In this document: positions 13,013-19,299 of the stretch, piece after piece
How the letters are laid out: each line of letters begins with the position of its first letter
Position numbering within the stretch: the stretch's first letter is position 1
Source of the DNA: Nanosynbacter sp.
GTDB lineage: Bacteria; Patescibacteriota; Saccharimonadia; Saccharimonadales; Saccharimonadaceae
DNA length: 21,187 nucleotides
Assembly (NCBI GenBank): GCA_015257485.1
Contig: JABZKC010000011.1
Span: forward strand, 1-21,187
Reading direction: 5' to 3'
Notes under the pieces: generated by a model
What the model was told of the DNA's origin: nothing
Seen by the model: only the letters and a program-made list of their open reading frames with translations
The model's database searches: none
Position numbers and translations under genes: made by a program

Positions 13013-14131
13013 ATGGAGTACGAAATACGCAGAAATTTTAATCAATCTAACCACGAACTTAATCCTGAGTCTCATCAAATTTCCGAATTTCGTGCACGAT
13101 TGAGAAATTCTGGTCCCGAAATTCCAGAATTCATGCGTACCGAAGCCTATACTGAGCGCCGTCTCCAACATCGAGCTCAATCTGAACTTAACAAAAAGCG
13201 TGAAAACGAGCCTGCTCTCAATACTATTGGCGAAAGACTTACTCATCTAGCTACCATGACCGCCCCTACCATTGGTCGCGCTGCTCTGCTTGCAATTGGT
13301 ATAGGACTTACCATGAAAGGCGCTTCTGCATTAGCTAACCACATCCCTAATCAATCCATCGAGCAGCACCAAAAAGACATGGAAGAACTCGGCATCCCTC
13401 TCGAAGATGAAGAAGAAAACAACTATGATCGCACCTTCACTGGTTATGAAGATTATATGAATAATGAAGCGCAAGAATTTACTCCCGACAATAATCTAAT
13501 CATTCCAGAAGAAACTATAGATAATAACAATATCACCTCCTTAAATACCAATCTCGCTACTCCAATTGAACGCCACACCGCTATCATCCTACAAGATGAG
13601 AAATTTATTCACACCGCCGAAAAATCCGTTCTAAAAACCATTAACTTCCCTGCCGACGCCGGTCAGTTCAAATCTTTTATGGACTACAAAGCTATCACCG
13701 ATAAATCCACTCCGAATTATAATTTCACTCACGAAAATGCCAATTTCCATATCGGAAAATCCGGTCTCACCTATTACCAAGAGGGCGGAAATATCTACCC
13801 TGTCGTTGCGGTCGGTAGTGGCATCTCCGATAAAGTCGGCCAACTCATCGAAGTTACCCTTGATAATCAAGGAAATCAAAACACCTTGCGTTGTGTAATT
13901 GGCGACCAAAAAGACGACAATGACACCGATCCAGCCACCCACACTATTCATAAAAACGATCATAGTGTGGTCGAATTTCTCGTCGATTATAATCGCTTAA
14001 AAGAAGCCAATCCTACCGCTGCCAATATGGGCGATCTCACCTATCTCGATAATTCCCAGTTCAATCTCAAAGGCAACGTCACTAAGGTTCAAGTCCTCGA
14101 CCAAAATTTCTACCCAAACGAAAATCAATAA
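13013..14131 (+). CDS. unknown membrane-anchored protein with an extracellular C-terminal domain, 372 aa
   Basis: Residues 1-80 are polar and Arg/Glu rich, probably cytoplasmic. One hydrophobic segment follows (TAPTIGRAALLAIGIGLTMK, roughly 80-100), then an acidic low-complexity linker rich in Glu, Asn and Asp. A folded C-terminal domain of about 150 residues comes last. In it, VVAVGSGISDKVGQLIEVTL, then CVIGDQKDDNDTDPATHTIH and SVVEFLVDYNRL resemble a beta-rich domain of Gram-positive surface and lysin proteins with a G-D-x-K-x-D-x-x-T-D...S-V-V-E-F pattern. That likeness is from memory and moderate. I start at ATG 13013, because the upstream TTG would lie ahead of the predicted transcription start. 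A strong terminator follows. Confidence 0.75.
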   Translation: MEYEIRRNFNQSNHELNPESHQISEFRARLRNSGPEIPEFMRTEAYTERRLQHRAQSELNKKRENEPALNTIGERLTHLATMTAPTIGRAALLAIGIGLTMKGASALANHIPNQSIEQHQKDMEELGIPLEDEEENNYDRTFTGYEDYMNNEAQEFTPDNNLIIPEETIDNNNITSLNTNLATPIERHTAIILQDEKFIHTAEKSVLKTINFPADAGQFKSFMDYKAITDKSTPNYNFTHENANFHIGKSGLTYYQEGGNIYPVVAVGSGISDKVGQLIEVTLDNQGNQNTLRCVIGDQKDDNDTDPATHTIHKNDHSVVEFLVDYNRLKEANPTAANMGDLTYLDNSQFNLKGNVTKVQVLDQNFYPNENQ

Positions 14132-14134
14132 TTC

Positions 14135-14163
14135 AAAATAAGCTCGAGCCCCGAGCTTATTTT
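14135..14163 (+). terminator. terminator after the 372-aa gene
   Basis: A perfect 12-bp stem, AAAATAAGCTCG/CGAGCTTATTTT, with a five-base loop and flanking A and T tracts. It starts four bases after the stop and could work in both directions. Confidence 0.85.
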
Positions 14164-14241
14164 AATTCCGTACATTAAAATCCCAAGTTTATTTTATCCC
14201 CCACATCAATCGCTCCATTACCATCCCCAGAATCTACACAC

Positions 14242-14270
14242 AAAAAAATAAGCCCTCACGGGGCTTATTT
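14242..14270 (-). terminator. terminator of rpsA
   Basis: The stem AAATAAGCCC/GGGCTTATTT has its loop at TCACG. On the minus strand it is followed by a T tract. It lies 12 bases past the rpsA stop. Confidence 0.85.
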
Positions 14271-14281
14271 TATTTTCTGTC

Positions 14282-15349
14282 TTATTTTGCAACAGAGAGT
14301 GAGATCTTGCGACCTTCACGATCAATATCTAGGACCTTGAAGTTCTTGCGTTCATTCAAGGTAAAGATTTTTTCTGGATCGACATCGTTACCTTCACCAA
14401 GTTCAGAAACGTGAACCAAAGCTTCGACGGCTGGAGAAATCTGAACAAAAGCACCAAATGGGGTAATACGAGTAACCGTACCTTCCACCTTTGAACCCTT
14501 CTTCAAGTTTTCTACCTCTGATAGCCATGGATCAGCTACGAGTTGCTTGATGGAAAGGCTGAGGCGTTCCTTATCAATCGCAATAATTTTTGCCTTGATA
14601 GTATCGCCAACCTTAACGTAGTCAGATGGATTATTGACACGTTCCCAAGAGATTTCTGAGATGTGCACCAAACCTTCGATACCTTCTACATTTACGAATA
14701 CACCGAAGTCTACTACACCGGTTACTACACCTTCGACAGTGTCACCGACATGAAGTTCAGCAAAACGAGCAGCGAGGCCGTCTTTGACCGCTTCTTTTTC
14801 AGAGAAGATAAGCTTGTTATCTTTCTTACTTGCATCAAGAATGCGAACTTTGATTCCCTTACCGACAAGAGAATTGAGGCGTTGCAAGATTTCATCCTTA
14901 TCAGCAGAACCTACACGTGGGTAGTGTTCAGCAGAAAGTTGTGAAACTGGCAAGAAACCACGAATTCCTTCGTATTCCACGAGGAGACCACCACGATTTG
15001 CATCAAATGGGGTAACTTCCACGATTTCAGAAGCATCAAGCTTAGCTTGGATTTCATCCCAACCCTTATCCTTCACAGCCTTGCGGAGTGAAAGAAGCAC
15101 CATGCCGTCTTCCATCTCAGAATCGATTACAGAAGCGGTAACTTCTGCACCTTCTTCGAGATTACGTGCGAAAGAAGCTTCGCGGCGAGGCACCAAACCT
15201 ACACCTTGTGCACCGAGATCAATTAAGATTTCGTGCTTTTTTACTGATAAAACAGTTCCGGAAACTACATCTCCAGTTGCTGCTTTTTTGATAGAGTCAC
15301 CAGCATTAGCTAGCAATTCATCCATTGTTACTTTTTTGGCATCAGCCAT
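14282..15349 (-). CDS. rpsA: ribosomal protein S1 (four S1 domains)
   Basis: This is an RNA-binding protein of the small ribosomal subunit that helps capture mRNA. The 355 aa contain four S1 OB-fold repeats: GDVVSGTVLSVKKHEILIDL, SEIVEVTPFDANRGGLLVEY, GDTVEGVVTGVVDFGVFVNV and GSKVEGTVTRITPFGAFVQI. Each is followed by the typical G-x-x-P/H-x-S-E block (for example GLVHISEISW). Four domains is the shorter form found in many bacteria; E. coli has six. I start at MADAKK (ATG 15349), because AAGGAAGG lies 12 bases upstream. The earlier in-frame ATG at 15397 has no ribosome binding site and would translate that Shine-Dalgarno. A near-consensus promoter lies at 15433-15461. Confidence 0.93.
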   Translation of the reverse strand: MADAKKVTMDELLANAGDSIKKAATGDVVSGTVLSVKKHEILIDLGAQGVGLVPRREASFARNLEEGAEVTASVIDSEMEDGMVLLSLRKAVKDKGWDEIQAKLDASEIVEVTPFDANRGGLLVEYEGIRGFLPVSQLSAEHYPRVGSADKDEILQRLNSLVGKGIKVRILDASKKDNKLIFSEKEAVKDGLAARFAELHVGDTVEGVVTGVVDFGVFVNVEGIEGLVHISEISWERVNNPSDYVKVGDTIKAKIIAIDKERLSLSIKQLVADPWLSEVENLKKGSKVEGTVTRITPFGAFVQISPAVEALVHVSELGEGNDVDPEKIFTLNERKNFKVLDIDREGRKISLSVAK

Positions 15350-15432
15350 TCTTATATTTTTCCTTCCTTCAGGTCCGTTCAGCTGATTTTCTTCCATAAA
15401 AAATCACTTGAACGAACCCGAATCTATTCCTT

Positions 15433-15461
15433 AATATATCAAAATCACCTCTGTTTGTAAA
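15433..15461 (-). promoter_or_regulatory. promoter of rpsA
   Basis: TTTACA (15456-15461), a 17-bp spacer and TATATT (15433-15438). The predicted start near 15426 leaves a leader of about 75 nt. Confidence 0.75.
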
Positions 15462-15629
15462 GTGTTACCGCCGTTCAAACTCTAGTCTCCACTCATTTCT
15501 ACTCTTGCTCCATCTCTTACTCCTCGTTTCCACCCACACTTCTAGTCTTCTCCATCCATAGCGCCCACCTCCTATCTTTTATACCTTTAGTTCTCTCCGC
15601 TTCTGCTTTCTTTTTTTCTTCACTCAAAC

Positions 15630-15635
15630 TACAAT
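15630..15635 (+). promoter_or_regulatory. -10 box next to the HExxH gene
   Basis: TACAAT ends six bases before the ATG at 15642, consistent with a leaderless message. No Shine-Dalgarno is present. The preceding 150 bp (15470-15628) are strikingly pyrimidine rich on this strand and hold no gene I can support. Confidence 0.45.
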
Positions 15636-15641
15636 AACCTT

Positions 15642-16139
15642 ATGAAAAGCGAGGTAACCTATCAAAAAAAATCTTTCCCTAGCGAGGTTGCCCATAAGAA
15701 ACAGCAATTTCTCGATTTTTTGCGCTCCCAGTATCCCGATTATCATTTCCGCCTCAAATCCCGCTTCTCTTTTCGTTATCCCAAGATGATTAATCTCGAC
15801 CAATCCGCTCTCACAGGTGACACGCCTTTTTCTGATTTTGCTCTTCAAACCCTCCACGAACTCGGTCACGCTCTTAATGAACACCAAAATTATGCCACTT
15901 CTATTGATCGCCTCAAATTCGAATCCGAAGCCTGGCAAACCGCCAAATCTCTCATCGAAAAGCATCATCATTTTCAAGATATTGAGTACTTAAATTATAA
16001 CCCCGAATACGCCGAAGCTCATCTGGATACTTATCGAGACTGGCTACATGCTCAGTCTCTCTGTAAAAAATGTACTCTCACGCGCTTTCAAGATGACCAC
16101 GGCCACTGGCATTGCCCGCATTGTGATCACTTATTTTGA
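15642..16139 (+). CDS. putative zinc metalloprotease-like protein (HExxH) with a C-terminal zinc ribbon, 165 aa
   Basis: Residues 65-92 contain TLHELGHALNEHQN, a HExxH zinc-binding motif in a helix. SEAW about 25 residues later could supply the third ligand as Glu, the layout of gluzincin-like minimal proteases (SprT and ImmA/IrrE-like folds). The C-terminus carries CKKC...CPHC (about 141-160), a rubredoxin-like zinc ribbon. The combination of a small HExxH domain and a terminal zinc ribbon recalls SprT-type proteins, which act on DNA-associated proteins, but overall similarity is not strong enough to name it. No signal peptide or membrane segment is visible, so it should be cytosolic. It ends in TGA, and a terminator follows within 40 bases. 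Confidence 0.75.
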   Translation: MKSEVTYQKKSFPSEVAHKKQQFLDFLRSQYPDYHFRLKSRFSFRYPKMINLDQSALTGDTPFSDFALQTLHELGHALNEHQNYATSIDRLKFESEAWQTAKSLIEKHHHFQDIEYLNYNPEYAEAHLDTYRDWLHAQSLCKKCTLTRFQDDHGHWHCPHCDHLF

Positions 16140-16173
16140 TCAATTCCCCATTGCTAGACCATGCCCATACAAA

Positions 16174-16204
16174 AAAATAAATCCGCCGAAGCAGATTTAT
16201 TTTT
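16174..16204. terminator. bidirectional terminator between convergent genes
   Basis: Stem AAAATAAATC-GC/GC-GATTTATTTT with A and T tracts on the two sides. It sits between the plus-strand HExxH gene and the minus-strand KGG gene. Confidence 0.8.
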
Positions 16205-16228
16205 CTTAATTCTAGGTGAATAAATAAA

Positions 16229-16441
16229 TTATTCAGTTACAGTTTTTGCTTTTGCAGGACCGCGTTTTGACAAACGACCACCTTTAGCACCAGCAATTTT
16301 CGCAAGAGCAGGGTTAGCTGCAAAGCCACCGGTACGACCTAAGCGTCCACCTTTTTGACCAATGCGAGCGTAAAACTCCTTACCATATTTTGCGCGATTT
16401 GTTGCAGCAGCTTTCAAACCACCAGCTTTAGTTCCAGCCAT
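16229..16441 (-). CDS. KGG-repeat protein (stress-protein/YciG-like), 70 aa
   Basis: This small basic Gly- and Lys-rich protein carries KGGRLGRTGGF and KGGRLSKRGP. These are the KGG-type repeats of the YciG/Con-10 stress-induced family, preceded by a conserved-looking start, MAGTKAGGLKAAATNRAKYG. These proteins are thought to bind nucleic acid or protect under stress, and their exact role is unknown. Many Saccharibacteria encode close relatives. AGAAGGA precedes the ATG at the right distance. The promoter at 16518-16546 is a perfect consensus, so expression is probably very high, which fits an abundant nucleoid or RNA-coating protein. Confidence 0.82.
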   Translation of the reverse strand: MAGTKAGGLKAAATNRAKYGKEFYARIGQKGGRLGRTGGFAANPALAKIAGAKGGRLSKRGPAKAKTVTE

Positions 16442-16517
16442 TTAAAATCCTTCTGCCCACCATTTTTTTAATTCTCTTATTTACCTTAAGCCTCCCGCTC
16501 AAAGGTTAATAACTAGC

Positions 16518-16546
16518 ATTATATAATAACAGAAGCAGTTTGTCAA
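16518..16546 (-). promoter_or_regulatory. consensus sigma-70-type promoter of the KGG gene
   Basis: TTGACA (16541-16546), exactly 17 bp and TATAAT (16518-16523), all consensus. The leader to ATG 16441 is about 70 nt. Confidence 0.9.
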
Positions 16547-16595
16547 TACGCTAAAGTTAAAAAATATGTCATAATATTTATTCTTCCCTTAGACT

Positions 16596-16652
16596 CAATA
16601 TCCGCCCCATGATATACTTCTTATTTACAATGTCCGTCTCATGATATATTCT
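16596..16652. repeat. two 25-bp direct repeats upstream of the KGG promoter
   Basis: The copies at 16596-16620 and 16628-16652 have a 32-bp period and share 19 of 25 bases. All six differences are transitions. The common core is CATGATATA. They lie 50-106 bp upstream of the KGG -35 box and could be protein-binding sites or a decayed duplication. Confidence 0.55.
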
Positions 16653-16717
16653 CTCTGTAAAATCTTCCTAATAACTTACGTTCCACTCTCCCACCTCTTC
16701 GAGTCTCCCTAATTTTA

Positions 16718-16746
16718 TTGACTTTTCACTCGCTTTTTGCTAAAAT
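16718..16746 (+). promoter_or_regulatory. promoter of tRNA-Ala
   Basis: TTGACT (16718-16723), 17 bp and TAAAAT (16741-16746), ten bases before the tRNA. Confidence 0.85.
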
Positions 16747-16756
16747 TCTTGCGTAT

Positions 16757-16833
16757 GGGGCAATAGCTCAGCTGATTAGAGCGCTGCCTTTGCAAGGCAG
16801 AGGTCCAGGGTTTGAATCCCTGTTGCTCCACCA
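16757..16833 (+). tRNA. tRNA-Ala (anticodon TGC)
   Basis: Acceptor GGGGCAA/TTGCTCC with the alanine identity pair G3-U70. The D-arm is standard. The anticodon arm CTGCC-TTTGCAA-GGCAG has TGC at 16791-16793. The T-arm is CAGGG-TTTGAAT-CCCTG. Discriminator A and an encoded CCA end at 16833. Confidence 0.97.
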
Positions 16834-16838
16834 TACAT

Positions 16839-16874
16839 GGGGTGTTTAGCGTCCCCCCGCTGAACACTCCACCA
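16839..16874 (+). ncRNA. CCA-ended hairpin resembling an alanine tRNA minihelix
   Basis: GGGGTGTTTAGCG (16839-16851) pairs with CGCTGAACACTCC (16858-16870). The 13-bp stem includes two G-U pairs and has a TCCCCC loop, and ACCA follows directly (16871-16874). The first four pairs and the 3' ACCA copy the acceptor end of tRNA-Ala five bases upstream. Position 3-70 is G-U, the alanyl-tRNA synthetase determinant. The loop is not a normal T-loop. It may be a tRNA-derived minihelix, a processing or transcription-end structure, or a tRNA remnant. Confidence 0.5.
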
Positions 16875-16879
16875 AAAAT

Positions 16880-16898
16880 ACCCTCACGGGTCTTTTTT
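16880..16898 (+). terminator. terminator of the tRNA-Ala transcript
   Basis: A short stem ACCC/GGGT with TCAC loop and six T. The stem is only four pairs, but the TCAC loop matches the rpsA terminator loop. The region from 16899 to 17034 holds nothing I can support. Confidence 0.55.
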
Positions 16899-17034
16899 AT
16901 GCTTTAATTTTCCCTGCCCTAGTTTTTATAGTAAAAAATCATCTATCCCCACTACCTAGATCATTCCTTGTCCCTAAAATCTCAAAATCTAAATATTAAA
17001 AATCGGCTTTACGCCAGACAGTTCACTTCAAACA

Positions 17035-17054
17035 CAAAAAACGGCCTTAAGCCG
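17035..17054 (-). terminator. terminator of tRNA-Ile
   Basis: On the minus strand CGGC-TTAAG-GCCG is followed by six T, about 20 bases after the tRNA CCA. Confidence 0.7.
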
Positions 17055-17072
17055 AATCCATTATTCCTAATT

Positions 17073-17149
17073 TGGTGGGGATATGTGGACTTGAACCACA
17101 GACCTCGTCATTATCAGTGACGCGCTCTAACCAGCTGAGCTATATCCCC
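17073..17149 (-). tRNA. tRNA-Ile (anticodon GAT)
   Basis: On the minus strand the acceptor GGGGATA pairs with TATCCCC. The anticodon arm CGTCA-CTGATAA-TGACG has GAT (17113-17115). The T-arm is TGTGG-TTCAAGT-CCACA. A73 and an encoded CCA end at 17073. It is convergent with tRNA-Ala. In many bacteria these two tRNAs sit in the 16S-23S spacer; here they are free-standing. Confidence 0.96.
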
Positions 17150-17159
17150 AATACCACTT

Positions 17160-17188
17160 ATTTTACCCTATAAAACTCAAAAATGCAA
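17160..17188 (-). promoter_or_regulatory. promoter of tRNA-Ile
   Basis: TTGCAT (17183-17188), 17 bp and TAAAAT (17160-17165), ten bases before the tRNA start. Confidence 0.75.
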
Positions 17189-17205
17189 CAAAAATCCGTT
17201 AATTC

Positions 17206-17214
17206 TGTTATAAT
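17206..17214 (+). promoter_or_regulatory. extended -10 next to the 77-aa membrane protein gene
   Basis: TGTTATAAT (TGnTATAAT) ends nine bases before ATG 17224, which predicts a leaderless or nearly leaderless message. Confidence 0.6.
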
Positions 17215-17223
17215 ATATAATAT

Positions 17224-17457
17224 ATGGATTGGAATTTTAGCTTTTCTTGGGTTTTTATCGGTCTCATCATCGTCATTGTCGGCGGTATTATGATTACCAA
17301 ATACCAAGAGATCTCCACTAATTTCTTAAGTGGCATTTCTTCTTATGAACGCGTCAAATTTTGGGGTCTCATTGCCATTCTTCTCGGACTGATCGTGATG
17401 TCGAACCTTCACATTTTCCTTCTCACCCTCTTAGTGCAAGCAATTTTTAAGCGCTAA
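17224..17457 (+). CDS. small unknown membrane protein with two membrane segments, 77 aa
   Basis: Two hydrophobic segments, FSWVFIGLIIVIVGGIMI (about 7-24) and FWGLIAILLGLIVM (about 46-59), are joined by a short polar stretch (TKYQEISTNFLSGISSYERVK). A third hydrophobic run, LHIFLLTLLVQAIF, lies at the very end. It begins with an Asp-Trp-Asn start and has no signal cleavage site. No Shine-Dalgarno is present, and the start follows a predicted -10 directly. A strong terminator separates it from the convergent methyltransferase gene. No family is recognised. Confidence 0.7.
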   Translation: MDWNFSFSWVFIGLIIVIVGGIMITKYQEISTNFLSGISSYERVKFWGLIAILLGLIVMSNLHIFLLTLLVQAIFKR

Positions 17458-17491
17458 AACACCTAAAAGCAAAAATCACATTTACTTCATC

Positions 17492-17517
17492 AAAAAACGC
17501 CAAAATGGCGTTTTTTT
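17492..17517. terminator. bidirectional terminator
   Basis: AAAAAACGCC/GGCGTTTTTTT around an AAAAT loop. It lies between the 77-aa gene and the convergent methyltransferase gene. Confidence 0.85.
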
Positions 17518-17526
17518 CCCTAATCC

Positions 17527-18183
17527 TTAAGCATTTATTACATTTTGCCGCACCCATTCGTACATCGCAATGCCCGCCGCCACCCCTACATTCACCGAAC
17601 GCGTCGAGCCAAAAGATTCTATATAGCGCACGTCATCTGCCGCATTTACCAATTCTAGACTAATTCCATTACCCTCACTGCCGAAAACTAGCGTAGAGTG
17701 GCTCTCAAAGCGTTTAAGGCCCAAAGGTTTAGCCCGGTCCACGTTGTTTTCAATTGCTACTACTTCCCTTTTACGCGCTCTTTGATCCGTCATAAACTCT
17801 TCCATCGATGGCCAATATACGATTTCCAAATATTTATCCGTGCACATCGCACCCCGGCGGTTATATTTTCGTCGCCCCACAATATGCACCTTACTTACAT
17901 TAAAGTTATTCGCTGAGCGAACGATTGTCCCCGCATTAAAATCGCGATCAACATTTTCGATTGCAATCTCCAGGCTATTTCGTTTTTCCGCCAGCCTGGC
18001 TTTTACCTCTTCATTTGACAGCCCCTTGTATTCATCTACCAAATTCCTGGTGTCCATCTTCGCGTCCAAAATCTCATCACCTACGAGTAAATTCCGGGCA
18101 TCCATCTTCGCGTCCAAAATCTCATCACCTACGAGGCTGCTGTTCAGAATTTTACTCAAATTTTCGCTTTCTAGAGTTTTCAT
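17527..18183 (-). CDS. SpoU/TrmH-family RNA 2'-O-methyltransferase with a duplicated N-terminal segment
   Basis: It would methylate ribose 2'-OH in rRNA or tRNA using S-adenosylmethionine. The SPOUT core shows motif 1 (NVDRDFNAGTIVRSANNF, with N and R), motif 2 (LVFGSEGNGIS) and motif 3 (FGSTRSVNVGVAAGIAMYEW), which form the trefoil knot and SAM site. The target (tRNA position 18, 23S G2251 or another) cannot be told. The N-terminus contains a 16-residue tandem repeat, VGDEILDAKMDARNLL/VGDEILDAKMDTRNLV (about 18-49), encoded by a 48-bp DNA duplication. It is not part of the family domain. A -10 (ATTATA 18191-18196 on plus) is seven bases from the ATG, with AGAGGT between. Confidence 0.88.
   Translation of the reverse strand: MKTLESENLSKILNSSLVGDEILDAKMDARNLLVGDEILDAKMDTRNLVDEYKGLSNEEVKARLAEKRNSLEIAIENVDRDFNAGTIVRSANNFNVSKVHIVGRRKYNRRGAMCTDKYLEIVYWPSMEEFMTDQRARKREVVAIENNVDRAKPLGLKRFESHSTLVFGSEGNGISLELVNAADDVRYIESFGSTRSVNVGVAAGIAMYEWVRQNVINA
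18053..18135. repeat. 48-bp tandem duplication inside the methyltransferase gene
   Basis: An identical 35-bp block at 18053-18087 and 18101-18135, with similar flanks, has period 48. The reading frame is kept, and 16 residues are duplicated. Confidence 0.9.
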
Positions 18184-18230
18184 TACCTCTATTATAGCCT
18201 ATTTTTAAGTTTCAATTTTATAAAAACCAA

Positions 18231-18254
18231 GAAAAAGGCTGGAAAGTCCAGCCT
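18231..18254 (-). terminator. terminator of the 216-aa gene
   Basis: Perfect GGCTGGA/TCCAGCC stem with a three-base loop, followed by five T on the minus strand. It lies about 140 bp past the stop. The stretch between holds no gene. Confidence 0.75.
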
Positions 18255-18392
18255 CCGGAATTGTTTTATGTTAATCATTTTACGCCTCACCCAATCCCTT
18301 AGAAAAATCACCTTAAAATCTGTCAAATAACCTAAAAAACGAAATTAAACTAGAAATTAAATTAGAAATCTGAGCTACAAACTCAGCGCCCT

Positions 18393-19043
18393 TTAAATCA
18401 CAAATCTCAGAACTTTATCTCTGAAATTGATTTGAGCTTCTACTTCCATTTGGAGCTTCTTCCCGCTCTTAGTTTCAAGCTTTCTCAGCATTAAAACACT
18501 TTTCAAAAGCAGGCACTTATTATCCTCTGTATACAACAAAATTTGCTCTTTTGTTCGCGAATCTGTCCTCTCCCTCATAAAGAAATTAAACAGCTTATCT
18601 ACAGGGATAGCTTTAGTTAATTTTGTCGCATCTTGATGAAGTGCCACCGACTGACGATGAGATAATTCCAACTTTGCTGCTCCGTACGGCATCATTAAAT
18701 TAATTTCACCTCGGTGCATATCATAATCGTAATGCGCAGCAAAATAACAGAAATCACCACTCGCCGTTCTTGCCTTTCCCGAAAGTTCTAAATTCATCGA
18801 GCTTCTAATTCCCACAACAGAATCTATCTGTTCTAACATAATTTGAAAATCTCGCTTCTTAGAGCTTAACTGCAGAAGAATTGGTATTTTCTTCTCATCA
18901 TCACAAAAAGATGCAAAGAAGTCTTCTTTTTTCACGCATCGCTCTGTTCTAAATTCATAAGAACGACCTCGATGATTACAACCATCATGTGCTAAGGTAA
19001 ACTCTTTCCCCGTTCTTTCATCCACAAACCTCGCATCTAACAT
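18393..19043 (-). CDS. unknown protein, 216 aa
   Basis: No family is recognised. It is a soluble protein of mixed composition with no signal peptide or membrane segment. The N-terminus, MLDARFVDERTGKEFTLAHD, is followed by C22 and His24 and then further Cys residues (RCVKKED, FASFCDDE). Later parts are LCYF-like and basic (GDFCYFAAHYDYDMHRGEIN; KLTKAIPVDKLFNFFMRER), and the end is strand-rich (LQMEVEAQINFRDKVLRFVI). The start is firm, with AAAGGAGGG just before the ATG. A strong promoter lies 70 bp upstream, and the gene is followed by its own terminator, so it is a single-gene unit with probably high expression. Confidence 0.72.
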   Translation of the reverse strand: MLDARFVDERTGKEFTLAHDGCNHRGRSYEFRTERCVKKEDFFASFCDDEKKIPILLQLSSKKRDFQIMLEQIDSVVGIRSSMNLELSGKARTASGDFCYFAAHYDYDMHRGEINLMMPYGAAKLELSHRQSVALHQDATKLTKAIPVDKLFNFFMRERTDSRTKEQILLYTEDNKCLLLKSVLMLRKLETKSGKKLQMEVEAQINFRDKVLRFVI

Positions 19044-19114
19044 AAAACCCTCCTTTTAAATAACCACTGCGCTACACTTCTCTCTTTGCTCACAGTCCAC
19101 AAAAAGACACCTCC

Positions 19115-19143
19115 ATTTTACCAAAAAATGCTTAGGTTGTCAA
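19115..19143 (-). promoter_or_regulatory. near-consensus promoter of the 216-aa gene
   Basis: TTGACA (19138-19143), 17 bp and TAAAAT (19115-19120). The predicted start near 19108 leaves a 65-nt leader. The -35 shares bases with the T tract of the preceding terminator. Confidence 0.85.
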
Positions 19144-19169
19144 AAAGCACCTCTATTACAAGGTGCTTT
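19142..19169 (-). terminator. terminator downstream of the exchanger gene
   Basis: On the minus strand AAAGCACCT/AGGTGCTTT is followed by TTTTT, running directly into TTGACA of the next promoter. Confidence 0.7.
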
Positions 19170-19185
19170 GATTCCCCAGAATTTA

Positions 19186-19286
19186 ATTCGTTTATTTTAT
19201 CTGAAGCTACTTATGCCCCAAGATTTCACGATTATTCTATTCGTTTATTTTTTCTGAAGCTACTTATGCCCCAAGATTTCACAATT
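19186..19286. repeat. 48-bp direct repeat, period 53, in the exchanger 3' region
   Basis: Copies at 19186-19233 and 19239-19286 differ at about two positions. They lie between the exchanger stop and its terminator, so they would be in the 3' untranslated RNA. Confidence 0.9.
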
Positions 19287-19299
19287 TTATCAATTTAAT

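Noticed and set aside
13631..13963. Minus-strand 110-aa frame inside the 372-aa gene
   Set aside because: It is a shadow of the plus-strand gene with no start signal. The same applies to other long antisense frames over suf, rpsA, the methyltransferase and the exchanger.
15350..15397. Longer S1 protein starting at 15397
   Set aside because: There is no ribosome binding site at 15397, and the added codons translate the AAGGAAGG that serves ATG 15349.
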